DNA of 58,051 nucleotides from JAWXCM01 sp034408745 (GTDB lineage: Bacteria > Acidobacteriota > Terriglobia > Bryobacterales > Bryobacteraceae), in contig JAWXCM010000269.1 in the NCBI GenBank assembly GCA_034408745.1, forward strand, positions 1 through 58,051, written 5' to 3'. The notes under the pieces were generated by a model. That model worked only from the letters and a program-made list of their open reading frames with translations. It was not told the origin of the DNA and ran no database searches. How positions within the stretch are numbered: the stretch's first letter is position 1; every line of letters begins with the position of its first letter. A program made the position numbers and the translations under genes. This document shows positions 49,050-58,051 of the stretch, piece by piece.

Positions 49050-52000
49050 GTGAAATCGCAGATCCACTTCGCCAGGCTGGCGCTACCTCTTCTTCTCTTG
49101 TTGGGGAGTGCAACGGCATATGCACAACTCACCACTGGCACAATCTCAGCGAGTATCCGAGACGGCCAGTTGGCCGCAATCGCAGGCGCCAGCGCCAGTC
49201 TCCTCAATGAAGAGCGCGGCACGCGGCTTCCTGGCGCCAGTTCGTCGGCTGCCGGCGACATTGTGATCCCGAACATTCCGCCGGGAACCTACACACTGGA
49301 GATCGGCCTCAAGGGCTTCAAGACACTGAAGCGCCCGGGGATTGCGGTAAGCGCCGGCGACCAGCGCAGCCTCGGCGTGTTAACGCTTGAACTGGGTGCG
49401 GTATCGGAAAGCATTACAGTAAGTGCGGAAATCGCACAACTCCAGACCCAGAGCGCAGAACGGTCTTTCACCATTACCCCGTCGGCTGTGCAGAACCTGC
49501 CGATCGCGAACCGAAGTTTCACCGCACTGGCTTCCCTTTCGCCGGGCGTGACTGGCACAAGCCGAATCGGCGACCGCGCTTCCACTGGTGGCAGCAACAA
49601 CAACATCATGATGGACGGCGTTTCCACGATGGATACCGGCAACAACGGCATCCTCCTCCAGATGAACGTCGAATCGATCGCCGAGGTCAAGATGCTGGTG
49701 TCGAATTATCAGGCCGAGTATGGCCGGTCCAGCGGCTTGCAAATCAGCGCTGTTACCAAGAGCGGCACAAATCAGTTTCACGGATCGGCATATATGGTTA
49801 TGCGGCGATCGAAGTGGAACGCGATCAGCCGGACAGTCTCGCTGAACGGCGATCCGAAGGGGAAGATTGATGACAAGGATCTTGGCTATTCGATCGGAGG
49901 ACCAATTGGGCGGCCAGGCCGCCAAAACAAGCTCTTCTTCTTCTATGCGCATGAATACTCGCCGCGCACCACCGGCGGATCGATCGTGCGCTACAGGTTT
50001 CCCACCGCCCTTGAGCGTGCTGGAAACTTTTCGCAATCTCTGGACAATAATGGCAATCGGTTTCCTTACATCAAGGATCCGCTACTCTCCGGACCTTGCA
50101 CGGCCGCCAGTCAGACGGGCTGCTTCCAGGACGGCGGGGTTGTAGGAAGTATTCCGCAGAGTCGGCTCTACCCTGCCGGCCAGCAGATTCTCAATTTGTA
50201 TCCGATGCCCAACGTCTCGATCCCTGGGGTGGCGTACAACTACGAGGGCATCCGGCCGAATCAGTCGCTGATGTCGCAGCAGCCGGTGTTGCGCATCGAC
50301 TATCAGCCCTGGAGCAGGCTCCGCGGTTCGTTCAAAATGAGCGGCTGGAAGCAGCAGAATCCCACGATCGTCGGGACCGTTCCAGGCTTCAACGATTCCA
50401 CACAGTATCATCCGTTCATCACACTGTTCGCTACCACCATCAACTACAGCATCAATTCGACCACCTTTATGGAAGGCACCTATGGCCGCTCCCAAAATGA
50501 ACTGGCGGGCTGTGTGCTCGCACAGGGTGGAACGGGGCCAACATTCTGCGAGTCCGGTCTGCCGACCAGTGAGAAGGCCAACCTCGACAAGGCCGGGCTT
50601 GGCGCCCTGCCGTCGCTGTTCCCGAATGCGGGCGTGATCAATGAGGACTACTACGCATATCAGGCGCTGCAGTCACTTAAGCCTTCCATCTGGGATGGCA
50701 CTCGCCTGCGCATGGTGCCGGCATTTGGCTGGGGCGGCCGAATCGGCAACGCCCCGCCGAATTTCCCGTTCCCTGGCTACCTGAATATTAATCGCACCCA
50801 GGACCTTTCAATCAGCCTCACGAAAATCACGGGCCGGCACACTCTGAAGACGGGCTTCTACAACACCAACAGCTTTAAAGCGCAACAGCGGCAAGGCTGG
50901 GCGGGCAACATCAATTTCGGCAACGATGCGAACAATCCTCTGGATTCCGGCTTTGGTTTTGCTAATGCCGCACTCGGCATTTTCACCTCGTACAACCAGT
51001 TCTCGCGCTACGTGGAAGGCAGCCTGGTTTACGACAACACCGAAGCCTTTGTGCAGGACAACTGGAAGGTGTCAAGCCGCGTTACGATGGACTATGGCGT
51101 GCGCTTCGTGCGCCAGCAGCCGCAGTACGACAAGTTCGGGCAGGCGTCGAACTTCCTGCCGGAAAAGTGGACCGCCGGGCAAGCCCCACTTCTCTATTTG
51201 CCTGGATGCGTGGGCGCATCGCCGTGTACTGGCACAAACCGGCAGGCTCGCGATCCTCGCACCGGGCAGTTGCTGGGGCCGACCAGCGTAGTCGCCATTG
51301 GTACGCTGGTTCCAGGCACAGGCAGTTCCACCAACGGCCTCTTCCTGTCCGGAAAGGGCATTGCACAGACCACCTATGAATGGCCCCTGCTTCGAGCGGC
51401 GCCACGCTTCGGTATGGCTTTCGACGTCACCGGGAACCAGACCGTAGTGCTTCGCGGCGGCGGCGGTCTGTTCTACGACCGGCCGGCCGGCAACTCCATT
51501 TTCGGACAGATCCAAAATCCGCCCACCATCCGGAATCTCACTTTGCGCTATGCAGGACTGCAATCTCTGGCCGGTGGCCTGACCACGGAGGCTCCTCCGG
51601 CGCTCTCGGTTTATCAGTATAAGAGCGGACTGCCCGCCACGTGGCAGTGGAACACGGGAGTCCAGATCATGCTGACGAAGTCCACCGTACTCGACGCAGC
51701 TTACACGGGTGAGCACGCCACGAACCTCGTCGAGAACGTCGACATCAACGCTGTTGATTTCGGCGCCGCGTTCCTGCCCGGAAATCAGGATCCAACCCAA
51801 ACCAGCCCGCTGCCGGGGCGGCCGTAGTTCCGACGGATCAGATGCGAGCCTTCCGCGGCTTCAGCGGCATCTCGCAAGCTGTACCGCGTGGTTGGCTAAA
51901 CGCCCACACACTTGAACTTTCCCTCACGCGCCGATTCACTCGCGGCCTGGCTTTCGGACTCAATGACACGATTTTGCTGGTCCAGCGCGGCAGCACGGCC

Positions 52001-52726
52001 GCCCGTTTGCAACACAATCCCGACGGTACTTTCTCTGAACGACCCGACCAGAAGGATCAGGACCGCCTGATCGGCAACTTCGTTCCGAACCGCCACTACT
52101 TCAAGGGCAATTTCGTCTGGGAGATCCCAGGCACCAGGCGGGCTGACTCCGTCGGAGCAAAAGCCCTGAAGGCGCTTACCAGCGACTGGCGTTTCTCCGG
52201 CGTCTGGACGGCCACCACCGGAGCCGCCTACACGCTTGGCATCGGGTACCAGGGTGGGGGTGGCAATCAGAACATCACCGGGTCTCCGAATTATGCCGGA
52301 CGGGCGCGCATCTTATCCGATCCAGGCTCGGGCTGCTCAAATGATGTCTACAGGCAGTTCAAAACCAGCGCCTTCACGGGACCTTCGGTCGGCAGCCTGG
52401 GGCTTGAGTCAGGCGCCGACTACCTGCGTGGCTGTTTCTTCCAGTCACTCGACCTCGCCATCGCCCGCGAAGTGCGGGTCGGCGAATCGCGCCGGCTCCA
52501 GTTCCGGCTCGATATCTTCAACGCTCCGAACGAAGCGCGCATCACCGGCCGGAACGCGACATTGAACCTGGTGAGTCCACTCGACCAGACCGTCACGAAT
52601 CTTCCCTTCGACGCGAGTGGAGCCCTGATTCCTTCGCGCTCGCAACCGAAGAACGCGGGTGTGGGTTTGGCTAACGGCTACCAAAGTCCGCGCACGCTGC
52701 AGGCGCAGATTCGCTTCGTCTTTTGA
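49050..52726 (+). pseudogene. TonB-dependent receptor (Oar-like), single-base frameshift
   Basis: Start GTG 49050 gives a signal peptide (LALPLLLLLGSATAYAQ). Then a carboxypeptidase-regulatory-like domain (GTISASIRDGQLAAIAGASASL), a plug (NLPIANRSFTALASLSPG, SGTNQFHGSAYMV) and most of a barrel up to 51827. The frame breaks in a GGGG run at 51815-51818. In the -1 frame it continues without gap (PGAAVVPTDQMRAFRGFSG) to the C-terminal strand LQAQIRFVF at 52726. One extra G would restore a protein of about 1,225 residues, so this is a recent lesion or a sequencing error. The substrate is unknown. Confidence 0.85.
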
Positions 52727-52807
52727 ACGTCGGCGTGTCACAGGATTCTGGTAAAGCGCCGTCGCGTGAAGCGGCATCCTGCGGCGGTTTTGCGCGTTGA
52801 CCGCGGA

Positions 52808-53404
52808 TTACGCTGCTTTGCGAAAGGCAACCAATGCCCGGCAGCTGAGCAGGATTGCGGTCAGAACTCCATAGAACACGGGCAGTCGCACGTCCGACTT
52901 CACCAGCCAGTAGTAATGAATCACGCCGGCGATTGCGCTCAGGTACACCAGGCGGTGGAGCAACTGCCAACGCTTGCCTCCAAGTCTGCGAATCCAGCCG
53001 GCGGTGGACGTGATGGCCAGCGGCACCATCGCCACGAAGGCCAGGAAGCCCACGGTGATGAAGGGGCGCTTCAGGACGTCCTTCCAGGCATCGCCCCAGT
53101 CGAAGAACTTGTCCAGCCAGATGTACGTGGTCAGGTGGAGGCAGCCGCAGAAGAACGCGTACAGTCCGATCATGCGGCGGTACCGGATCAGAAGCGGCTG
53201 TTTGAGCAGCTTTCGAGCTGGCGTGATCGCGAGTCCGATCACCAGGAATCGAAGGGTCCACGTGCCGGTTGCCCGGGTGATGTACTCGATGGGATTCGCG
53301 CCGAGCTGATCGTGCATGCCGCGCCAGGCCATGCTTGCCAGCGGAACGAGGCAAAGCAGAAACACGGCGGCCTTCGTCACTCGCGAAGACAGGATGGAGG
53401 CCAT
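52808..53404 (-). CDS. msrQ: Membrane haem subunit MsrQ
   Basis: A 198-residue b-haem membrane protein (YedZ family) with six predicted helices: VFLLCLVPLASMAW, IEYITRATGTWTLRFLVIGLAITPA, YRRMIGLYAFFCGCLHLTTYIWLD, PFITVGFLAFVAMVPLAITS and WQLLHRLVYLSAIAGVIHYYWLV among others. Histidines in CLHLT, LLHRLVYL and VIHYYW are the expected haem ligands. It feeds electrons from the quinone pool to MsrP. ATG 53404 lies five bases after the msrP stop. Confidence 0.92.
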   Translation of the reverse strand: MASILSSRVTKAAVFLLCLVPLASMAWRGMHDQLGANPIEYITRATGTWTLRFLVIGLAITPARKLLKQPLLIRYRRMIGLYAFFCGCLHLTTYIWLDKFFDWGDAWKDVLKRPFITVGFLAFVAMVPLAITSTAGWIRRLGGKRWQLLHRLVYLSAIAGVIHYYWLVKSDVRLPVFYGVLTAILLSCRALVAFRKAA

Positions 53405-53409
53405 CTGAG

Positions 53410-54342
53410 TTAGTAGTTCTTCTTCAGGTCCATGCCGTTGTAGAGGCTGGCCACCCGATCGCCGTACCCGTTGAACATCAGGGTGTCGCGCTTCTGGAAC
53501 TCGCCGATTCGCCGCTCTTTGGACTGTGTCCAGCGGGGATGGTCCACCTTCGGATTGACGTTGGAGTAGAACCCGTACTCGCTCCCGTTGGAAAGTGCCC
53601 AGGTGGTTGGCGGCTGCTTCTCCACCAGCCGGATCTTCGCAATGGACTTGATGCCCTTGAAACCGTACTTCCACGGTATTACGAGCCGCAACGGCGCGCC
53701 GTTCTGATTTGGCAGCGTTTCTCCGTACAGGCCCGACGCCAGAATGACCAGCGGATGCATCGCTTCATCCAGCCGCAGCCCCTCCACATACGGGAACGGA
53801 AGGCCGCCGAACTTGCCCATGGGCATCTGCTTCGGATCGTAGAAGCTCTGGAAGGCGACGTACTTCGCCTTCGAGGTCGGCTGCACCTGTTTCAGCACCT
53901 CGGACAGCGGGAAGCCGATCCACGGGATCACCATGGACCACGCCTCGACACAACGCATCCGGTACACCCGCTCTTCCAGCGGGGCGAGCTTCATAATCGC
54001 GTCCAGATCGAAGGTGCGGGGCTTGCCACATTCGCCCTCCACGGACACAGTCCACGGGCGCGTGACGAACTTTGTTGCATTCCGCTCCGGTTCATCTTTG
54101 CCGGTTCCGAACTCGTAGAAGTTGTTGTACGTGGTGACGGCTTCGACTGGGGTGAGCTTTTCCCCCGTGGTACTGAGTGGACTTTTGACAGCATTCAGCT
54201 TTGTCCCTCCGATGAGCGGCACTCCGGCGGCCAGACCGAGACCGGCGAGGCCGGCTGTCTGGAGTAGTTGCCGCCGGTTCACATACTGATCTTTCGGGGT
54301 GACGGCGGAGTACGGCAGGGGAGAACGCTTACGGATGAGCAT
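53410..54342 (-). CDS. msrP: Periplasmic methionine sulfoxide reductase, molybdenum subunit MsrP
   Basis: A 310-residue YedY-type enzyme: Tat signal NRRQLLQTAGLAGLG at 22-36, the Mo-molybdopterin ligand C131 in RMRCVEAWSMVIPW, and the family ending FNGYGDRVASLYNGMDLKKNY. It reduces oxidised methionine in periplasmic proteins. The first gene of the msrPQ operon. Confidence 0.95.
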   Translation of the reverse strand: MLIRKRSPLPYSAVTPKDQYVNRRQLLQTAGLAGLGLAAGVPLIGGTKLNAVKSPLSTTGEKLTPVEAVTTYNNFYEFGTGKDEPERNATKFVTRPWTVSVEGECGKPRTFDLDAIMKLAPLEERVYRMRCVEAWSMVIPWIGFPLSEVLKQVQPTSKAKYVAFQSFYDPKQMPMGKFGGLPFPYVEGLRLDEAMHPLVILASGLYGETLPNQNGAPLRLVIPWKYGFKGIKSIAKIRLVEKQPPTTWALSNGSEYGFYSNVNPKVDHPRWTQSKERRIGEFQKRDTLMFNGYGDRVASLYNGMDLKKNY

Positions 54343-54511
54343 GGCAGTTGTCCTTTAACAGCACCTGTTCCTGAGTACGTCATGATGGATGCTCGCGGAT
54401 TCATTCCGCGTTCCCCTTCATTTTAGGACTGTGACAACGATCGCCTGGCCGGACACGGCACGGGCCGGCGATTCAGGCAACACCCGCATTGTGAGAGCAA
54501 CCGGATCGGGG

Positions 54512-54871
54512 TCACCGGGCCTTTTCACGCTTTGCGAGGACAACTCGAGTTGCGGCAGGTGTGACGAGTTTCAGTTCGATGCCGCCGTCTGACGTTGCGA
54601 CACCTGTCACGTTGCACCGCCCTTTTTGATCCCAGTGCATGGAGAACGACAGTGTCACGCCGTTCACCTTGCCGTCCTCAATCGCGTGGTGACCGCCGAA
54701 CCCGTCGGTGAAACTGCCCTGCAGCGCGGATCCCTTTACCTGGAGTTCCAGGTACTCGGTGACCCGACCGCCGCGCGGGAACGTCGAATCGGCACGCCAC
54801 CGGCCGCTGAGACCGGCTGCGCCGGCCGTGCCCATGATGAGAACGAGAAACACACAAAGTCGTCGAGTCAT
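54512..54871 (-). CDS. Small exported hypothetical protein
   Basis: A 119-residue protein with signal peptide (LCVFLVLIMGTAGAAG) and a compact beta-rich body (LSGRWRADSTFPRGGRVTEYLELQVKGSALQGSF), which reads like a small eight-strand barrel domain seen in many acidobacterial secreted proteins. No catalytic motif. ATG 54871 is chosen for the signal peptide; the frame upstream to 55342 overlaps a plus-strand permease remnant. It is 169 bases upstream of msrP on the same strand. Confidence 0.7.
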   Translation of the reverse strand: MTRRLCVFLVLIMGTAGAAGLSGRWRADSTFPRGGRVTEYLELQVKGSALQGSFTDGFGGHHAIEDGKVNGVTLSFSMHWDQKGRCNVTGVATSDGGIELKLVTPAATRVVLAKREKAR

Positions 54872-55004
54872 GCCGCTTCTGAATCTGACGGCGCAACCCG
54901 AAAAAAGACAGCGGACTAACCGAAAGTCCCCTTTCACGTCTATGGGAGCATGCCACCGTCCGGAGACGATCTGATTCAGGGCACGCTGGACACGCGAGAC
55001 TGGG

Positions 55005-55280
55005 GTGCGGGTAGCTATGGGTGGCGGGCGCATCGACATAGCGCTGATCTTTCTCCGGCAACTGGGCGTGGTTCTGACCGGCGGGCTGGTGGTGGGCAAT
55101 GTTCTTGTGGCAGGCTCATCGAGTTTGCTGCAGGGCCAGTTATCCAGTGTGAAGGCGTCGGATCCCGTTTTGGTTGCGACAGTGGAGATTCTGCTGGCCA
55201 TCGTGGCAATGGTCTCGGTGCTGTTTCCCGCTTTGGCGGCGACTCGCGTCGACGCCGCCAAGGTGTTGCGGGACCAGTAG
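55005..55280 (+). pseudogene. C-terminal remnant of an ABC permease
   Basis: About 90 residues matching the end of acidobacterial macrolide-export-type permeases: a helix (LGVVLTGGLVVGNVLVAGS), a loop with SSVKASDPV, and a last helix ending FPALAATRVDAAKVLRDQ. The remaining 700 residues and any start signal are absent. The fragment is probably left from a deletion. Confidence 0.7.
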
Positions 55281-55323
55281 CTGCTCCTTGATCGGTCCAG
55301 CCACCACTGCTGAATCCACTGAC

Positions 55324-55353
55324 TTGTTTCTGTCAGCCCCAACGATATATAAT
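55324..55353 (+). promoter_or_regulatory. Sigma-70 promoter of the second TonB receptor gene
   Basis: TTGTTT (55324-55329), an 18-base spacer and a perfect TATAAT (55348-55353). It would give a leader of about 135 bases before ATG 55498. Confidence 0.6.
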
Positions 55354-55406
55354 CCCTCCAGCTTTCACTGGGGCCTTAGCATTCGTTCGTCTCAAAACTG
55401 ACTTCT

Positions 55407-55443
55407 CCGCCGCTTTAGGGCCTGTGGAGCGGGCGGTCTTTTG
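55407..55443 (+). promoter_or_regulatory. Terminator-like hairpin in the receptor leader (possible attenuator)
   Basis: CCGCC (55407-55411) and GGCGG (55432-55436) can pair and are followed by TCTTTTG; CTCC/GGAG and GGGCC/GGCCC pairings nearby could compete. It is located between the promoter at 55324 and ATG 55498, so it may attenuate transcription. The arm is short, so this is tentative. Confidence 0.3.
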
Positions 55444-55497
55444 CAAGCAGACGCTGGCCCCGATGATGGAACTCGTTGGGTTCGTTCAGGGGAAAGT

Positions 55498-58051
55498 ATG
55501 ATTCAGCGTCGGAACACACGTTTTGCGTTAATCGCCACACTGCTCGGGGTACTAAGCGCGCCATATGCCGCGCTCGCACAGAGCGGCGCCGGCGCCATTC
55601 AGGGCACCATTCAGGATGTCACGGAAGCCTCCCTTCCGGCAGCCGACGTCCACGTTGTCAACACCGCCACGGGCGTCACCACCGACACGAAGTCGAACGA
55701 AGTCGGCTTCTACTCGGTGCGCGGCCTCTTCGCCGGGACCTACACCGTCACCTACAGCGCGGCCGGCATGAGGAAGTACGAAACGACCATTACTCTGCAA
55801 AACTCGCAGGTCGCGGTGCTGAATCCGAAGCTCAGCGTTGGCCAGGTGACGGAAAGCGTCACGGTTGCCGCCGACACCATTCAGCTCGCCACCTATGACA
55901 GCGGCACCGTCAGCACCTTCCTCGATTCCAGCCGCATCGATCAGCTCCCCCAAAACGGCCGCAACATCCTCGGACTTGCCCAGAAAACAGTCCCCGGTCT
56001 CGAAGGCAACGGCACCCGGGCCAACGGCCTCATGGGCGAAGCCCTCGAGTACTCCCAGGACGGCGCCCCCATGACCAACCGCAACTTCGGCGGCGTCGCC
56101 AATACCGCGCAATCGACCCTCCCCGACCCCGACGCCGTTCAGGAAGCCAAGTTTGAAACCCTCAATTCTTCGGCCCAGTTCGCCACCCCCGGAACTGTTA
56201 TCCTCACCACCAAGTCGGGCACCAATGCCATCCACGGCTCCCTGTTCGAGACCGCCCGCAACAACTACTTCGGCATTGCCCGCGCCCGCCAGAACCCTTC
56301 CAACTTCGCTGCGCCCCACCTGGTCCGCAACGAGTTCGGCGGCTCCGTCGGCGGCCCCATCGTCATCCCGAAGCTCTACAACGGAAAGAACAAAACATTC
56401 TTCTTCTTCGCCTACGAGCGCTTCTCCCTCCGGCAGGATTCCAGCCAGCTCGTCCGAGTCCCGACCGCAGCCATGCGCACCGGTGACTTCTCCGGCCTCG
56501 TCAACGGCGCTGGCATCCTCCAGCAGCTGTACGACCCCGCCACCACCCAGAGCGCAGCCAACAACTACGCCCGGCTCCCGTTCCCGAACAACCAGATCCC
56601 CATCAACCGCATCAGCCCGCTGGCGAGGACGCTGTACGCCGCCACGCCGCTGCCCAGCTCCATCGACAATCCGCTGGTCAACGCCAATCTGAACGACACC
56701 AACAAGACCGTTCAGACTGTGCCCAACATCAACACCCGCTTTGACCACGTGTTCAATGAGAACAATCGCGTCTACCTCCGCTACACCGACATTCGCCAGT
56801 CCCAGCAGGCCCTGCGCAACTACCCCAGCGCCTCCCCGGCCAACATCGAAGGCGGCGGCCTCCCCGCCGGAGCCACCGGCTACCAGACCATCCCCGTAAC
56901 CACCGTCAGCCACGCACTCGGCTGGTCCCACACCTTCTCGCCGACGTTCTACTCGGAGACCGTCATCAGCCAGAACTGGCAGAGCATGTACGTCGAAGGC
57001 AACCCCGTGTCCCAGGGGAACTACGAAGCCCAGCTCGGCCTGCCGAACAACTTCGGCCAGACCGGCTTCCCCGCCATCGGCACGAACCTGATCATGCCCT
57101 ATGGCGGTTCCCAGTGGAACTACGGCATGAACCAGCGCCTCGACAACATCGACCAGAACTTCAATATGATCCGGGGCAAGCACCAGTTCGCCTTCGGTGG
57201 CCGCTATCGCCATGAGCGGTTCGGCTACCTCTCGGACCGCTCCCCCGACGCTGTGGACTTCTCGCGCCTTGCCACCGCCATCTACGACCCCACGTCCGGC
57301 GGTCAATACAACGCCCTGCCCAACACCGGCTACCAGGATGCCGACTTCTTCCTCGGCGCTGCGTCCAACTACACACAGCGCAGGAACGCCCCGTTCGGCC
57401 GCTCCACGCTCCAGGAATTCGACCTCTATTTCCAGGACAACTACCGCATCCGCCGCAACCTCACTCTCAACCTCGGCGTTCGCTGGGAAGGCCACCCCGC
57501 ACCTCAGTCCGACGGCGGCAATTACGCCACCTTCTCCCGGGAAAAGAACGCCATCATCCTCAAGCACCCCCTTCAGCACTACTACGACATCGGCTACACC
57601 ACGGAAGCCATCGTCACCAACCTCAAGAACCTGGGCGCAAAGTTCATGACCCCGAAGGAAGCCGGCCTCCCCGACGCCGGATTCTACGGCAGCTGGAACA
57701 ACATCATGCCCCGCATCGGCTTTGCCTGGACCCCGGGCTTCGGCAGAAAGGGCACGGTCGTCCGCGGCGGCTACGGACGCTACATCTACCCCGTGCCCAT
57801 CCGCAACTCGGTCCGCTACCTCACCTCCGTCTACCCGTTCGTCGCCAACTACTCGCAGAACTTCAACTCCGCGCAGCAGTCTCCCGACGGCCTCCCCAAC
57901 TACCTGCTCCGATCCCCGGTCTCCGTCGTTGCCGGGCAGAACAGCACGAACGTCGTCAATTCCAGCACCGTCAACTCCCTGCTGCCCGGCATCGGCATGA
58001 GCACCACGCTCGATGCGAATTACCCGCCCGCTACCGTCGACAGCTCCAACT
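55498..58051 (+). CDS. TonB-dependent receptor (Oar-like), cut by window end
   Basis: An open frame from ATG 55498 (AGGGGA upstream) to the last base, 851 codons without a stop. Signal peptide (LIATLLGVLSAPYAALAQ), then a carboxypeptidase-regulatory-like domain (GTIQDVTEASLPAADVHVVN), a plug with IDQLPQNGRNILGLAQ and TTKSGTNAIHGSLFE, and barrel strands (NEFGGSVGGPIVIPK, KTFFFFAYERFS). It is an outer-membrane importer of unknown substrate. Third codon positions are strongly C-biased, more than in the rest of the window, which produces a 675-codon antisense shadow frame. Confidence 0.92.
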   Translation, partial: MIQRRNTRFALIATLLGVLSAPYAALAQSGAGAIQGTIQDVTEASLPAADVHVVNTATGVTTDTKSNEVGFYSVRGLFAGTYTVTYSAAGMRKYETTITLQNSQVAVLNPKLSVGQVTESVTVAADTIQLATYDSGTVSTFLDSSRIDQLPQNGRNILGLAQKTVPGLEGNGTRANGLMGEALEYSQDGAPMTNRNFGGVANTAQSTLPDPDAVQEAKFETLNSSAQFATPGTVILTTKSGTNAIHGSLFETARNNYFGIARARQNPSNFAAPHLVRNEFGGSVGGPIVIPKLYNGKNKTFFFFAYERFSLRQDSSQLVRVPTAAMRTGDFSGLVNGAGILQQLYDPATTQSAANNYARLPFPNNQIPINRISPLARTLYAATPLPSSIDNPLVNANLNDTNKTVQTVPNINTRFDHVFNENNRVYLRYTDIRQSQQALRNYPSASPANIEGGGLPAGATGYQTIPVTTVSHALGWSHTFSPTFYSETVISQNWQSMYVEGNPVSQGNYEAQLGLPNNFGQTGFPAIGTNLIMPYGGSQWNYGMNQRLDNIDQNFNMIRGKHQFAFGGRYRHERFGYLSDRSPDAVDFSRLATAIYDPTSGGQYNALPNTGYQDADFFLGAASNYTQRRNAPFGRSTLQEFDLYFQDNYRIRRNLTLNLGVRWEGHPAPQSDGGNYATFSREKNAIILKHPLQHYYDIGYTTEAIVTNLKNLGAKFMTPKEAGLPDAGFYGSWNNIMPRIGFAWTPGFGRKGTVVRGGYGRYIYPVPIRNSVRYLTSVYPFVANYSQNFNSAQQSPDGLPNYLLRSPVSVVAGQNSTNVVNSSTVNSLLPGIGMSTTLDANYPPATVDSSN

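Noticed and set aside
55552..57579. 675-codon open frame on the minus strand
   Set aside because: It is antisense to the second TonB receptor, whose strong C bias at third codon positions removes stops on the other strand. Its translation is Val/Gly/Glu-rich low complexity and matches no family.

Overview
The window looks like a chromosomal segment of an Acidobacteriota bacterium, most likely of the Bryobacterales/Solibacter type. The basis is gene style rather than a marker gene. There are Oar-like TonB-dependent receptors with an N-terminal carboxypeptidase-regulatory-type domain, many TPR proteins with signal peptides, a PEP-CTERM protein, ABC permeases of the MacB/FtsX type, a PIG-L deacetylase with a large C-terminal extension, a DUF1080 protein and an SSS-family symporter with a small partner. 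Coding DNA is GC-rich, and 4-base start/stop overlaps (ATGA, GTGA, TTGA) are common. No rRNA, tRNA or CRISPR array was found.

Layout. 1-700: tandem hairpin repeats followed by a decayed toxin-antitoxin pair. 845-9484: secreted TPR proteins, rnc, a PEP-CTERM protein with a C39-like protease triad, and a three-gene M16 peptidase/LolA-like operon. 9544-11000: orphan AbrB-type antitoxin and small genes of unknown function. 11072-15297 (minus): two ABC permeases, a YheT-like hydrolase and a frameshifted GAF-ANTAR regulator. 15346-22565: HExxH metalloprotease with TPRs, PIG-L deacetylase, small membrane protein plus symporter, and a DUF1080-DinB fusion. 22800-27075: two paralogous astacin-like secreted proteases, the second with its ribosome-binding site inside a perfect 11-bp stem. 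27150-33759: TPR protein, zinc-finger protein, and a housekeeping operon psd-pssA-(Asd-like)-lptE-holA facing rpsT.

33954-38041 is an accessory, partly decayed island. It holds an ISKra4-type transposase remnant, an ArsR regulator with an 18-bp operator-like palindrome, a TlpA-like thioredoxin, a DsrE-like fragment, a DUF302 protein, a very small membrane protein, and a ClC channel gene with two frameshifts. The small membrane protein (36391 onward) ends at a TGA that is followed at the right distance by a hairpin resembling a bacterial SECIS element. The reading frame continues past that TGA to a TAG, so it is a candidate selenoprotein.

38125-48578 reads as a respiratory/redox island: a five-haem cytochrome c, small secreted proteins and a repeated beta-type domain on the minus strand; a histidine kinase and NtrC-type sigma-54 activator on the plus strand; then an ArsR regulator, a DUF7009-like protein, a four-cluster ferredoxin subunit, a Tat-exported molybdopterin oxidoreductase and its TorD-type chaperone. 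A good sigma-54 promoter match lies directly upstream of the minus-strand cytochrome operon, opposite the activator gene, and TGCGCA repeats flank the regulatory pair. I infer that the two-component system controls the cytochrome genes.

49050-58051: a TonB-dependent receptor broken by a single-base frameshift, the msrP-msrQ periplasmic methionine sulfoxide repair pair, a small secreted protein, a truncated permease tail, and a second receptor running off the right end. Three frameshifts (PIN toxin, GAF-ANTAR, TonB receptor) sit in 4-base homopolymers, so sequencing or assembly error must be considered for them.
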